A stretch of DNA of 64,000 bases from Lindgomyces ingoldianus (taxonomy: Eukaryota; Ascomycota; Dothideomycetes; Pleosporales; Lindgomycetaceae). Both the position numbers and the translations under genes were made by a program. Location of the stretch: the NCBI RefSeq assembly GCF_010093535.1, contig NW_022985182.1:817785-881784 (forward strand), in the 5' to 3' direction. A model generated the notes under the pieces. The model saw only the letters and a program-made list of their open reading frames with translations. It made no database searches and was not told the DNA's origin. Positions 46,336 through 57,882 of the stretch are shown here, in pieces; position 1 is the first letter of the stretch; each line of letters opens with the position of its first letter.

Positions 46336-46992
46336 TTTGAACGTCTAGTCAACGCGATTCCAGTCGGGACGCGTGAGAAGCTAAGATTAAAACCTTAGTC
46401 GCATAACTTTCGCGGGTAACGCGAATCCGGCGCGTGGGTATGAGGATCAGGATGGAAGGGACGATGGAGGCAGGACGCCTGGCGGTGGTGGTACAGTGGT
46501 GAGGGAGCGTCAGCTCGGCAGAGCGCAAGACGGAGCTTTTGTAGACGTGAAGTGCCGGCTCGCAGATCCCAGGTGAAAGGACTTGACGGCTTTCGCGATG
46601 CACGGAGGCGATCGTGGGTGACGGTGGAGAGAATGTATTGATGAAGGTTGACAACGAAATCAGAAACTAGCTGGGCGGCAACAGCCGAAGCTGATCACGT
46701 GCACTCGCAGTGGGTGGACTTTCAAGGTTGCAGGGGAACGGTTGCTGGGCGCGGGAAGAGCGACGCGAGTAAACAAAGGCGGCTGCCCGCACACCACACA
46801 CGTCTCTCCGCAATTGCACCCATCCACCTTTACCTTGACATCCTAGAACACCATCCTTGTAAATACATTCACTCTGCGTCTCTATTTGTAGAGACCGGCT
46901 CTCTTTTATTTTATTTTGGCAGGCCACCGAATGATGCAGTGTCCTGAAGTAGTACGGTAACAGCTTTGCCCATTGCACCTGCGACCAACACC
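46336..46992. promoter_or_regulatory. shared divergent promoter, Red1-like and myosin II
   Basis: The 657 bp between the two start codons (46335 minus, 46993 plus) must contain both promoters and 5' UTRs. I see no clear TATA box at either end. Confidence 0.5.
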
Positions 46993-49900
46993 ATGAGCGC
47001 ACCTGCTCAGAACGGCCCCAGGTGGCGAAACAGCCCTTTCGCAAGGAATTCTGCCTCGCCGTCTCCAGGCCCAACAACCAGTCTGTCGCGTCCAAAGTCC
47101 ACTCTCGTTTCCCCGGCACTGGCCGAGCCGCAAACTAGCAATATGGCTCACACCCGCCATCAATCGCTCTCCCAGCTCAGCCAAGCCCCCATAGGACGCA
47201 GCAACTCGACGCGACTGCGGTCAAACTCGACTCGCGGTGGTATACCCGCGGGGACGTTTGCGCCTCAATTCATCGTAGATGGCTCTCAAGACACGTCTGA
47301 GGTTCGAGGCATCGAGGGAGAGAATGATTTCTCTGGCAAGCGGTATGTCTGGCTACGGGATCCTAAGACAGCCTTCGTCCGGGGTTGGGTAGTGGAGGAC
47401 CGAGATGCCGGGAAGCTGCTAGTTCAATGCGATGATGGCACACAACACGAGGTCGACTCCGAAGCTGTCGACAAAGTCAACCCGGCCAAGTTCGATAAGG
47501 CAGATGATATGGCCGAGCTCACACATTTAAATGAGCCCTCTGTAATCCATAATCTGCACATGCGATACCAGGCCGACTTAATATACGTAAGTTAAATAGA
47601 CTCTTCGTTGTTATGTCCCTAACGATCTGCTAGACCTACTCTGGCCTGTTCTTGGTTACGGTGAATCCGTACTGCCCGCTTCCCATATATTCGAGAGATT
47701 ACATCAACATGTATCGAGGGCGGAGTCGGGAGGAGACAAAACCGCATATCTTCGCCATGGCTGACGAGGCTTTCCGTAACCTTGTGGATGAAGGCGCTAA
47801 TCAGAGTATACTCGTCACGTGAGTACCCTACCTTTTAGAATAGAAAAAAAAACCCTATTTCTGACATTCAGATAGCGGAGAGTCAGGCGCTGGGAAAACA
47901 GAGAACACAAAGAAGGTTATTCAGTACCTCGCCGCAGTTGCACCATCAGACACCCCTCGAGCGAAGTCCAGTGGAAGGCATCTTTCGAATCTCTCGGAGC
48001 AGATCTTGCGTGCAAATCCAATCCTCGAGGCCTTTGGCAATGCCCAAACGGTGAGGAACAACAACTCATCTCGATTCGGGAAGTTCATCAGGATCGAATT
48101 CACTCGGACAGGCCAAATTGCGGGCGCCTACATCGACTGGTATCTTCTCGAGAAGTCGAGAGTCGTGAGGCTGAACTCGAATGAGCGTAACTACCACGTC
48201 TTTTATCAGCTTCTCCGTGGAGCTGACCAGAAGATGAAGCGAGAACTTCTCATAAATAATATGGATGTGGAGGAATTCGAGTATACCAAGCACGGAAACG
48301 ACGCGATTTCTGGGGTTTCCGATGTGGAAGAGTGGAATGCCCTAGTCGAGGCCTTCCACATTATGGCCTTCTCCGAGAAAGAACAGCTTTCCATTCTAAA
48401 GACAATAGCAGCAGTTCTTCACCTTGGCAACATCAAGGTCATCCGAGAGAGTCGCCGCGCAGACCAGGCTGCGCTAGAACCAGATGCGATTTCTCAAGCG
48501 CATAGGGTTTGTCAGCTCCTTGGGATACCTACAGAAGAGTTCATCAATGCTCTTTTACACCCTCGCGTGAAAGCCGGACGAGAATGGGTCGAAAAGGTCC
48601 AAACTCCCGAGCAGGTCAGCCTGGCGATTGACGCACTGGCAAAGGGTATCTATGAGCGCGGGTTTGGTGACCTTGTTGACCGCATTAACCGCCAGTTGGA
48701 TCGCACAGGAGCCGGCACGGATGATTCTCACTTCATTGGAGTTCTCGATATTGCCGGTTTCGAGATATTCGAGGAGAATAGCTTCGAGCAGCTATGCATA
48801 AATTATACGAACGAGAAGCTGCAACAATTCTTCAATCACCACATGTTCGTATTGGAACAGGAAGAATACGCCCGAGAACAGATCGAATGGAAGTTCATCG
48901 ACTTTGGCCGTGATCTTCAGCCAACGATTGATCTAATTGAACTGTCAAATCCCATTGGCATTTTCTCGTGCTTAGACGAAGACTCTGTAATGCCCAAGGC
49001 TACCGATAAGAGTTTCACGGAGAAACTTCATTCGCTTTGGGATCGAAAAACCACGAAGTACCGGCGATCCCTTCTGACCCAAGGCTTCATGCTTACACAT
49101 TACGCTGCTGAAGTTGAGTACTCCACCGAATCATGGCTTGAAAAGAATAAGGATCCATTGAACGACAATGTAACTAGGCTTCTCGCTGCCTCTACCGATA
49201 AGCATATCTCTAACCTTTTTGCTGACTGCGCCGACGTGGACGACGAGATTGGTGGATCCAGAAATCGTGTGAAGAAGGGCCTCTTCCGTACCGTTGCTCA
49301 GCGCCATAAAGAGCAACTCTCGTCACTAATGACCCAACTTCATTCAACGCATCCTCATTTTGTCCGGTGCATTCTTCCAAATCATAAGAAGCGACCGAAA
49401 CAGTTTAGCGCGCCCCTTGTTCTGGACCAGCTACGGTGCAATGGTGTTCTCGAGGGCATCCGCATCGCGCGGACAGGCTTCCCTAATCGACTGCCGTTTG
49501 TTGAGTTCCGGCAACGATACGAGGTCCTTTGTAATGATATGCCTAAAGATTACCTGGAGGGCCAGGTGGCCGCAAAGATGATTCTACAAAAGCTCAATCT
49601 AGATACAGCACTCTATCGTGTTGGTCTTACCAAGGTCTTCTTCAGAGCCGGGGTCCTCGCCGAATTGGAAGAACAGCGAGATACACTTATCCGAGACATT
49701 GTTTCCCGCTTCCAGTCCGCAGCTCGAGGCTTCATTCAGCGACGCATTGCGCATAAAAGGCTATATCGCGCTGAGGCAACGAGGATTATCCAACGGAACT
49801 TCCAGGTATATCTCGATCTCCAATCGAATCCGTGGTGGAGACTCTTCGTACGTATGAGGCCTATGCTCGGAGCCACGCGCCAAGCAGCAGAAGTAAAAAA

Positions 49901-52900
49901 ACGCGAGGAGGTGATTCAAAAGCTTGAAGCGCAAATGCAGCAGGAAGCGGCGGACAAACAGCGGGTCGAAGACGAGCGTAGACGAGCCGAAATGGACATT
50001 CAACGCATTCAGAAGACATTGGAGAGTGAGCGTGCTCTAGCTCTTGATAAAGAGGAGATATTCAAGAGGCTTCAATTGCGTGAGGCTGAACTATCCGAAA
50101 AACTTGCCGGTGCGTTGGAAGACCAGGACAAGCTTGAAGACCAGCTGGACGATTTGATAGAAGCAAAGAAGAGGGCAGAGGACCAAGCTGAACTCTGGCG
50201 TAAGGAGCTAGAACAAGCGGGTCAGATCATTGGCAAATTGGAAGGCGAGAAGCAAGACTTGGAGGACCAGATGGCTCACTTGGATCAACAACTCCAGGAA
50301 TTGGAACATGTGACATCTGAACGAAACCAAGCTGAAGAATCTCTGAATCAGGAGATCAAGATGTTGAAGAGTCATCTGGGTCTGAAAGAGCGAAAATTGC
50401 AGGACCTGGAAGCGAAACTTCTTAAGACCGACCACGATTTAGATGTGAAGCTCGCGGCCTCGACCAAGGAATTGCAGTCAGCTAAGCGGCAGATCAAGGA
50501 GCTCCTTGACGAGAATCGCCAAGTCCGGCAACAAATCACCGATTTGTCATCTACGTCTACTAGTTATGAAGACCTCATCAGGCGAAAGGAGAGTGAGCTC
50601 GCTATCCTCAAAACCGACCTCAAGAAATACGAATCTGACCGGAGGATCTTTGACGATGAGAAAAGAACGCTTGCCTCTCGACACGATGACCTACAGAGTC
50701 GCCTTCGTGAGGCTAGGGCAGAATTGGATGCCATGCGGTCTTCAAAACAACAGCTTGAACGCGAAGCTGCTGATGCGAAACGCCTTCTGGAGGAGAAGAT
50801 CTCCGAAGATGCAAAGTCTGGCGAGGGCCGAAAGATCCTTGAAGAGCAAATGGAAGATCTGAAGGCTGAGTTGTTCGAAATTCAGAGAGAGCTTAGTCGG
50901 GAGAGGCAGTCTCGTGATGATGTCGAAATGCTTGGAGAGCACAAATACGACACACTGAAGCGCGATTTTGACGCCCTCAACGAATCGAAGATCACGATTG
51001 AAAAAGAGATGTACGTCCAACAAGACATCCTGCGTCGAGCCACAGAGTCCCGTGCTGCTGCGGAAAAAGAGCGGAAAGATTATCAAAATGAGCTTCGAGG
51101 TCTTCGCGAGAAATTTCTGAAGCTACAGGAAGAAAAGCTAGATGCTGACTCGGCTGCTGAGCGCACACAGTCGAGGCTTGCAATGGAGCGTCAAGCTACA
51201 CAGAGGAAAGAGTTAGAGGCTAAGGACAAGCAACTTGACCAGCTTGAGGCAGAGCGCAATGAGCTCGCTGAGCAAGTTCAGAGTTTCACCCAAATGCTCG
51301 CAGACTCGGACTCATTTAAGCTTCGTAATGATCAACAAAAGGAACGCCTCGAGCGCGAATTAGTCACTATTAAGGGTCGTCTCACAGCCTCCGAAAATGA
51401 CAACCGGGCTCTTCTAAACAAGCTGCAGCAGAAGAACTTGGACATTGCAAGGTCGAATTCTCGTGCTGGAGACACACAGCGATCGCGTATCACTCAACTT
51501 ACCGCCGAAAAATTAAAGATCGAGGAAGAAAACAAGCATTTGTTCCGCCAGCTAGAGGACGCACACCTCACCATCACATCCCTGGAGAAACAAAAGGAGA
51601 AGCTATCTCTCAGCCTTGAAGATCTTAACCATGAAATTACGCGAGAGCACAAGACGAGCCGCAACGCAGAAAAGACTTCTTCCACCGTCAACCTCCAGCT
51701 GGCTGATGCGAACCGTAAACTTGAGACGGAGAGGCAACTGCGCACTCAGGCCCAAGCAAACACCCGCACTGTTCAAACATCCCTTGACAATTCGAACCAA
51801 GAGCTTGAGGAGTGCCGCAACCAGTTAATGCTTCTCCGTAAGGTTTTCGACCCTGAATCTGTCAATGTGTCTATTACTTACGACGCCGCCAAACCCGACA
51901 TTTCCCGTGCTGTGGACATAGCCGAACGATTGGAAGCTGCGAATCAAGCGTTGCGCGTTGCTACGGAACGGTACTCTCGGGCAGAAGCTCAACTAGATGA
52001 GTTGCGAGATAGGCATGAAGACGAACTCAACGAGATTGATGCTCGCCATGCTAACTCTAAGCGTGCCTTACTAGAAGAGATGAACAACAGCCAAGTAAAT
52101 CAAGTGAGCGCTCGCCGGTCTCCCACCCATTACCGGAAAGAGAGTGAGAACAAGAGGCCATTCTCGAGAACAAATACCCCCACGAACCAGAGGCATATTA
52201 GTAACGCAACGAATAATTCAGCTCGATCCGACCGTACCGTTGACACCGTTTCCTTCAACAACCGCATGGATCTTGCTGCAGAACTTGAACTTGTTCAGAA
52301 TCAGCTTCAGATGTCAGAAATGCGGAATAGACACCTCCAGAGCCAAATTGATCGATCTCCCATCAGGAATGGCTGGCAAGATGATAGCCCATCAGTTCGA
52401 AGGGTCCAGAAACTTGAGCGCGAGAATTTCCGTCTCCATGATATGCTTGACGATTCAGCAAAGAAAGTTTCAGCTCTTGAGCACAGTTTACGCTCCGGCC
52501 AACTATCGTACCAAGAGGTTCAAACCAAGTCCCACGAAGAGCTCTTCGATCTTCTTACTTCCCAAGAGCAGTCGAGGAAGTCGCTCGTGCAAGCACACAA
52601 CACCGCGGTCAACGAACTCGCCGATGCGAAAACCGCTTTTGATGACATCAAGCAGTCAAGAGTTGCCTTGGAGGTTGAGCTCCATGATGTGAAGACCGAG
52701 CTAGATGATATTATATGTGAGCGTGAGCAGGAGCACGCAAATCACAATCAACTTCTCCAAGAGTTTGCCGACCTCCAGATCCGGCTTGACAGCGAGACTT
52801 CCAAGCTTGTCGATGTGACGTCCAGTCTTACTCTGTACAAGAGCCGAGCAGACGAGTATTTCAGCAAATTGGAACAGGCCGAGATCGCCGTGCTCAAGGC

Positions 52901-54430
52901 TTCTCGAGCAGAACAATTCGCTAAGACACAGGCTCGCGAAGCAGAGGAGACGTACGCGACCATCATAGCAGAGAGGAAGCAGATGGATGGCATGGTCGAG
53001 GATCTTCAACGACAAACTCAACAGTACGAAGAGCGTGTTGAAGATTTGTCCACGGATCTGGAGAGCGCATTGCAAGCTAAGAAGCGGCTACAAAATGAAC
53101 TCGAAGACTACAGAAGTCAGCGTGCTCATGATATCGAAGATAATGAAACATCACTAGATCAGACAAGGAAAAAGTATCAGTCCGAATTGTCTACTTTGAC
53201 TCACGAGCTTGATCTTGAGCGCGAGAACGTAATCTACGTTCGAGAGGAGAACGGTCGTCTCCGAGAAGAGATTGAGGAGCTTAGGAATAAGTGGGACGAT
53301 GAAGTGCTGAATTCCTCGACCTGGGCTAAGGAAAAGAGCCGTTTGGAGATGACACTTCAAGACATCTCGAATTCTCGCGATGAGGCTGCCAATGCGCACA
53401 ATGAGGCGCAGTCAAAGATCGTTAGCCTCTTGTCTCAAGTGCGCACTCTTCGTACTGACGTTGATGACATTGCCGCTGAGCGGGACTCAGCGATCGAAGA
53501 GAAGCGACGTCTGGAATCTCGACTTCAAGAAGCCGCTTCCAAGCTTGAGGATCTTGCTCGATCCGAATCTCCCGCAATGCGCAATGCTGCTACCTATGAC
53601 CGTGAGCTTCTTGAGCTCAAATCTGGTCTCGCCCAGCAAGAAGACATCGCTGCTGCTGCTGTCGGCAAGATGAGACGTGCGGAAGCCCTAGCGCAAGAGC
53701 TTCAGAAAGATATTGTTGCGGAGAGGGAGTCAAACGTACATCTGCATAAGGAAAAGGCGGGCGTCGAGAAAACTTTGAGGGACCTGCAGCTACGACTCAT
53801 CGAATTGGAGACCAAAGGTTACAGTGGATCGGCCGGAAAGGACGTGAGGTTCTTACATGGACGGATTCAAGAGGTACATCCTTCCAAATCAGGCTATTTC
53901 ATCGAAGCAATGGTGCTAACAATACTTCACAGCTCGAAAAGGCCCTTGAAACCTCCGAATCGACTCGTCTCACCGAGTCTCGCAGCGTCCGCAACGTTGA
54001 CCGCACTGTTAAAGACCTACAAAACCAGATCGAGCGCCGCGAGAAACAAAACGCTTCCATCACAGATGACCTCAGCAAGGCCCGCGACAAGATCTCTAAC
54101 CTCCTTGCCACGATTGACGAGCTCCAGTCGTCCGACTCGGCAGCCCAACTCGCTGCCAAACGTGCAGAGCGCGAGCTTCGCGAAGAACGCGAAAAGGGCC
54201 TTCGTCTTGAGCGCGAGCTCGACGGTTGGAAAGGTCTGCGTGTCGAGCGTCGAAGTCAATTAGGTGTTCCGGGAGCCGGAAGCGATGCCGGGGAGGTTCG
54301 CAGCAGGCGCGGATCTTCCATCGGTTTGTTAATGGGCGAGATGGGCGAGGTTGCTGCTAGTGAGAAGGGAAAGGTTGGAAGTCTAAGGGGCGGACTCAGG
54401 AGGGTATCCGGCCAGAAGGGTTTTTTGTAG
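46993..54430 (+). CDS. myo1/myoB: class II myosin heavy chain
   Basis: Four exons (46993-47586, 47634-47818, 47876-53873, 53933-54430) give about 2,424 residues. The N-terminus (MSAPAQNGPRWRNSPFARNS) is a basic Ser-rich extension usual in fungal myosin II. The motor follows: P-loop GESGAGKT at 261-268, switch I NNNSSRFGKF at 321-330, switch II DIAGFEIF at about 551-558, and the converter before an IQ motif (FQSAARGFIQRR) and a second weak one (IIQRNF). From about residue 930 nearly the whole rest is heptad-repeat coiled coil, interrupted by a Ser/Pro-rich hinge (SARRSPTHYRKESENKR). Myosin II forms the contractile ring for septation. A late 59-nt intron interrupts the tail; the protein ends RRVSGQKGFL. 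The P-loop is formed only after the second intron is removed. No truncation was seen. Confidence 0.96.
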
Positions 54431-55122
54431 TGGGTGGGACTCTCGGGGAGGGGGTGTGGGAGTCCCGGTACCTGAATCCTACTGTTGAAGAGGAAGAAGA
54501 AGAAGAAGAAGAAGAAGAGAAAAAGGTTGAAGGTGATAGAAATGGAGATGGAGATGGGGGTGGGGATGCGGAAACCCTTGTTGAGCAAGATATTGAGGAC
54601 GACGATTGGAAAGATAGTGTTGCAAAGGAAGGCGTTGGTCAGGGGAAGGAAGGAACAGATGGCATCAAGCGGAAGCGGACTATTAGGGTCATTATAAAGT
54701 CTCGGGCGTTTTTGTAATGCGTTTGATAATGATGGATGAAGTCATAGGATTGCAGGCAGGTTTTGTGGTCCTGTCTTCTGGGTTTGGAGCGCGGGATCCA
54801 TAAAGGGTAGGGACAGCGAGGAGTTTTTTTGATGGTTGGAATGGTAATGATATGTGATCTTTACGCATTATTTGACAGTGTTTGAGGGTGCTTGTGTCTT
54901 GTTGGGTTGAATTATGAGTCTCGTTCTCTTGCTCTCTCCCTCTAACTCGTTCGGACCATACTAGCAGGTAGGAATAAGAATTAAGCGCAAATATTATTCT
55001 TTCACACATTTCGCACACCGGTAAAGTCGTCATCTTCATAAGAGACGTGTATCTTGTAAAGGTTCCTCTTGATTCTGCAGATGGAGCATGAGTAGTTTAC
55101 AGCATTAGGAAGCCTAAATAAC
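54431..55122. other. myosin 3' flank with an acidic open frame
   Basis: After the myosin stop, a different frame stays open from 54430 to 54717 and would encode an acidic Glu-rich stretch made by the GAA tract. It has no ATG start and no sign of translation. The rest up to the LTR element holds no gene. Confidence 0.45.
54486..54524 (+). repeat. GAA/GAG microsatellite
   Basis: A purine-only run of GAA units with a GAG near each end, just 56 bp after the myosin stop codon, so probably in its 3' UTR. Confidence 0.85.
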
Positions 55123-55127
55123 AATAT

Positions 55128-55354
55128 TGTCCGTACGTAAGTACAGCTGTGTCCGTACACGCGTACGGCTGAATTAGGTTGCCTGAAACGTTAGCTATCT
55201 AGCCTGTGCGTTAGGGGCTATGTGTACTTAAAAGCCCTCTTTCTTTGTATAAAAAGAGAGGGCAGTAGTTAATAACAAGAAGATCTTTACCTACTTACCT
55301 CTTAGTACGCCTCTTAGGCGTATGTTTGTTTAATTAAACCTAGGTTAACTAACA
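55128..55354. repeat. left LTR of the TRIM-like element
   Basis: 227 bp, TGTCCGTACG... to ...AACTAACA. It aligns without gaps to the right copy. By eye about 28 positions differ and all are transitions. Confidence 0.85.
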
Positions 55355-55379
55355 CTAATTAGTCTATTAACAGACTATT

Positions 55380-55776
55380 TACTGCGTGCGTAGCTATGCA
55401 GAGGATATTGTCCTTAACAGACAGATTTGCAAGGATTAATAAAACTGCTACTATACAAGAAGCTCACACCTACTGCGTGCATAGCTACACAGAGAAGGTA
55501 CAAAGAAGCTCACATCTACTGTGTGCGTAGCCACACAGAGAGGGGTAAGTAAGCCTTATATGCGCCCCTAGATTAACTAATTGCACAAAGACAAGATTAG
55601 CAACCTGCTATGTGCGTAGCTACGCAGAGAGGGCTTACTGCTAAGCCTTTGTACGCCCTAAAGCCTCCTGTTAACACAGGCTGTGCAACTACTTACCTAC
55701 TACATGCGTAGCCACGCAGAGGAGACAATACAGGCTGCATAATTAGAAACCTACTGCGTGCGTAGCTACGCAGAGG
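55380..55776. repeat. six dispersed palindromic repeats inside the TRIM-like element
   Basis: Copies of a roughly 27-bp unit, consensus CTACTGCGTGCGTAGC then TACGCAGAGG, start near 55380, 55469, 55515, 55604, 55696 and 55750. The core TGCGTAGCTACGCA is a perfect 14-bp palindrome in the least changed copies; the others differ mostly by transitions. Spacing alternates between about 90 and about 50 bp. Confidence 0.8.
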
Positions 55777-56447
55777 AGGCTCCTTATTAGCAGCCTGCCT
55801 TGTTAACACCCCCTTAATTAATTACCTGCATAAGAGGTAATTAATTAGTTAACATCTATTGCACATACAAAAGCCTGCGATATACCTCCCCCCCCCTACG
55901 TCGCCTAAACACGCTGCGACCTAACATCTATTGCCCGCACAAAAGGCGATTAACTAACACCTTCTCCCCCCCCTAGGGATTAATCGCCCGCACAGAAGGC
56001 AATTAACCTACACTCCCCCCTAAGTTATAGCGTCTCTATACACCTTATATAAAGAGTTGTTAGGGGTTACACGTGTGTCTAAAATAATTCTACGCAGAGA
56101 GGTAGATTTAGATCTTCTGCATAATAAAATAAATATAGACTCTCCTCTACTATAATAATAAGCTTTATACGCAGTGTACATCCTCTCTAACATGCGTAAG
56201 CTGCTAAGAGGAAGGTACACACTATAAAAGCAGAACAACTTTAAAGAATAAATAACATATAATTTTAATAACCTTTTTTATATAATTAGGTAAGAACTTT
56301 TTTTTGCTCTAGCTAAGCATAGGCACTATCTTAAAAGTAGGTTAAATTATATGTAAGCTAAAAAGCTAAAAGATATTATAAATAAAAAAAGCACTAAAAG
56401 TTAGCTCTAAAAAAAAAAGTAAAAAAGTAAAAAAAAAAAGTTACTAG

Positions 56448-56674
56448 TGTTTATACATAAGTATAGCTATGTCTGTACACATGTACAGCTAAATTAGGTT
56501 GCCTAAAACATTAGCTATCTAGCCTATGCGTTAAGGGCTATGTGTACTTAAGAACCCTCTTTCTTTGTACAAAGAGAGAGGGTAGTAGTTAATAATAAGA
56601 AGATCTTTGCCTACTTACCTCTTAGTACGCCCCTTAGGCGTACGTTCGTTTAATCAAACCTAGGTCAACCAACA
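56448..56674. repeat. right LTR of the TRIM-like element
   Basis: 227 bp, TGTTTATACA... to ...AACCAACA, same length as the left LTR and colinear with it. Its first half carries most of the T and A states, while in the second half the left LTR carries them. Confidence 0.85.
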
Positions 56675-56679
56675 AATAT

Positions 56680-57291
56680 GCCTATAAAGTATATTCTAAT
56701 AGAAGATAGAGGAGTAGCAAATCAGAGCATGGACAAGAAAAAACCCCTACAGCTTTTCACTACAAGTGTAAAAGACAGTGGAAAATCAAACCAGTAAAAA
56801 ATATTAGGTCTTGATGAGAACGTGGTAGGTAGTGGAAATGCATGAAAGAGAGAGGGAGCAATTTGGTACAGGTAATCTGTACTACAGGCTCTATTGTCGT
56901 AGTTATTTCTTTGCGTTTGTGTACAGAGTTAAGCTGAAATATTAGGTAGGTACATACAATTTTCGATTCGTTCTACGGATCCGTAGTGTGATATTTGCTA
57001 GCAGCGTACTAACCATCGTTTACCCAACTGCTTGGTCTATATTCTGTCCACCCGGTCGCACATTCCTAGAAGAGTGGGGCCTTTTCCACCGTTGCGAGTT
57101 GGGTTTTGTGGACTCACAGATCCTGGATCTGCGGAGCGGGCAGGCGGCGTCATGATTGGTAATAGAGTTCATGTCTTGTTCGATGCATTCGGCATGGTAG
57201 TTGCGGGAGCAGATGTTAAGTTGAATGAAAGTTTGTACGTGGAATTCGAGCCTCAAAATCGGACATGGTTCGTCTATGGCTAGAGGAAGAT
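56680..57291. other. flank of the LTR element, no gene recognised
   Basis: Ordinary base composition returns after the element. A plus-strand frame at 57151-57283 (MIGNRVHVLFDAFGM start) is short and unsupported. Confidence 0.4.
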
Positions 57292-57865
57292 TCAGGTGTG
57301 CGGGTCGCTAGCTTTAGGACGAGGTCTAATGAAAACTGTCTGGATGTCCTTGAGCCCTATGTTTTGTTCCCAAGGATAAGGGGCAGGCTCTAAGCTGAGA
57401 TCTTGCCTCATGCCTTCTGGATCCCTGTCATATATGTCTTTGAAGTGATTCATATGCCCCAGGAAAAGACACCCGTTCTTCACCCATACTGATAAGGCAT
57501 GGTGGCTAAAACTTTGTGCGCGCGTAAAGGCTATTCGGAAAGCACGTCCTCGATCATATCTGAGTGATAGGCCTCCAATTCTGCAAGGCCATAGTTGTCC
57601 AACTCCGTGTGGATTCCAAATTTATCACACGCTAGACAGAACACGGAATCGGATGCACAAGAATGTTATTGTCACTAATGCCTTCCTCGGCATACTCGAT
57701 TCCGCTATTCTCTGGGCTGGGATAAAATGCTGCAGTATACGAGCGAGGGTAAGAAAATATACCGTATCAACAGCTCAATCTATTCTTTTGCTGTTCGGGG
57801 TAATTGCTCCCGGAGTGGCCGAAGAAGGGTTCCAATATCAATTCAGGCATGATATTTCGCTTCAT
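57292..57865 (-). pseudogene. possible broken gene next to the inverted-repeat element
   Basis: On the minus strand an ATG at 57865 opens a frame (MKRNIMPELILEPFFGHSGS) that stops at 57767. Further protein-like segments follow in other frames, for example SGIEYAEEGISDNN, then DNYGLAELEAYHSDMIEDVL, then ALSVWVKNGCLFLGHMNHF, the last open for 110 codons to a stop at 57292. A TATA-like CATATAAAG lies on the same strand near 58498-58506, with the 487-bp element sitting between it and the ATG. Either this is a decayed gene, or a multi-intron gene whose introns I could not place, or chance. No family is recognised. Confidence 0.2.
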
Positions 57866-57882
57866 CCGGCCCAATCGATCCA

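Larger units (their letters stand above)
55123..56679. mobile_element. small non-coding LTR element (TRIM-like) with AATAT target duplication
   Basis: The element proper spans 55128-56674 (1,547 bp). Two 227-bp direct repeats, both starting TGT and ending ACA, lie at 55128-55354 and 56448-56674. The 5-bp sequence AATAT is present directly before the left copy (55123-55127) and directly after the right copy (56675-56679), as expected for integrase-made target duplications. The 1,093-bp interior has no meaningful open frame, so it would need enzymes from an autonomous relative: a terminal-repeat retrotransposon in miniature. A tract dominated by A with G lies before the right LTR (56407-56440) and may serve as polypurine tract. 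No primer-binding site was recognised after the left LTR. Confidence 0.85.

Noticed and set aside
55355..55776. CRISPR-like spaced palindromic repeats
   Set aside because: Repeats are degenerate, irregularly spaced and inside an LTR element of a eukaryote, so a CRISPR array is excluded.
56020..56238. Minus-strand frame of 72 codons inside the TRIM-like element
   Set aside because: AT-rich, Tyr/Ser-heavy composition with no resemblance to gag, protease or reverse transcriptase.
57032..57283. Plus-strand frame ending in VEFEPQNRTWFVYG
   Set aside because: The only ATG leaves 44 codons, and the minus strand of the adjoining DNA looks more coding; unsupported.
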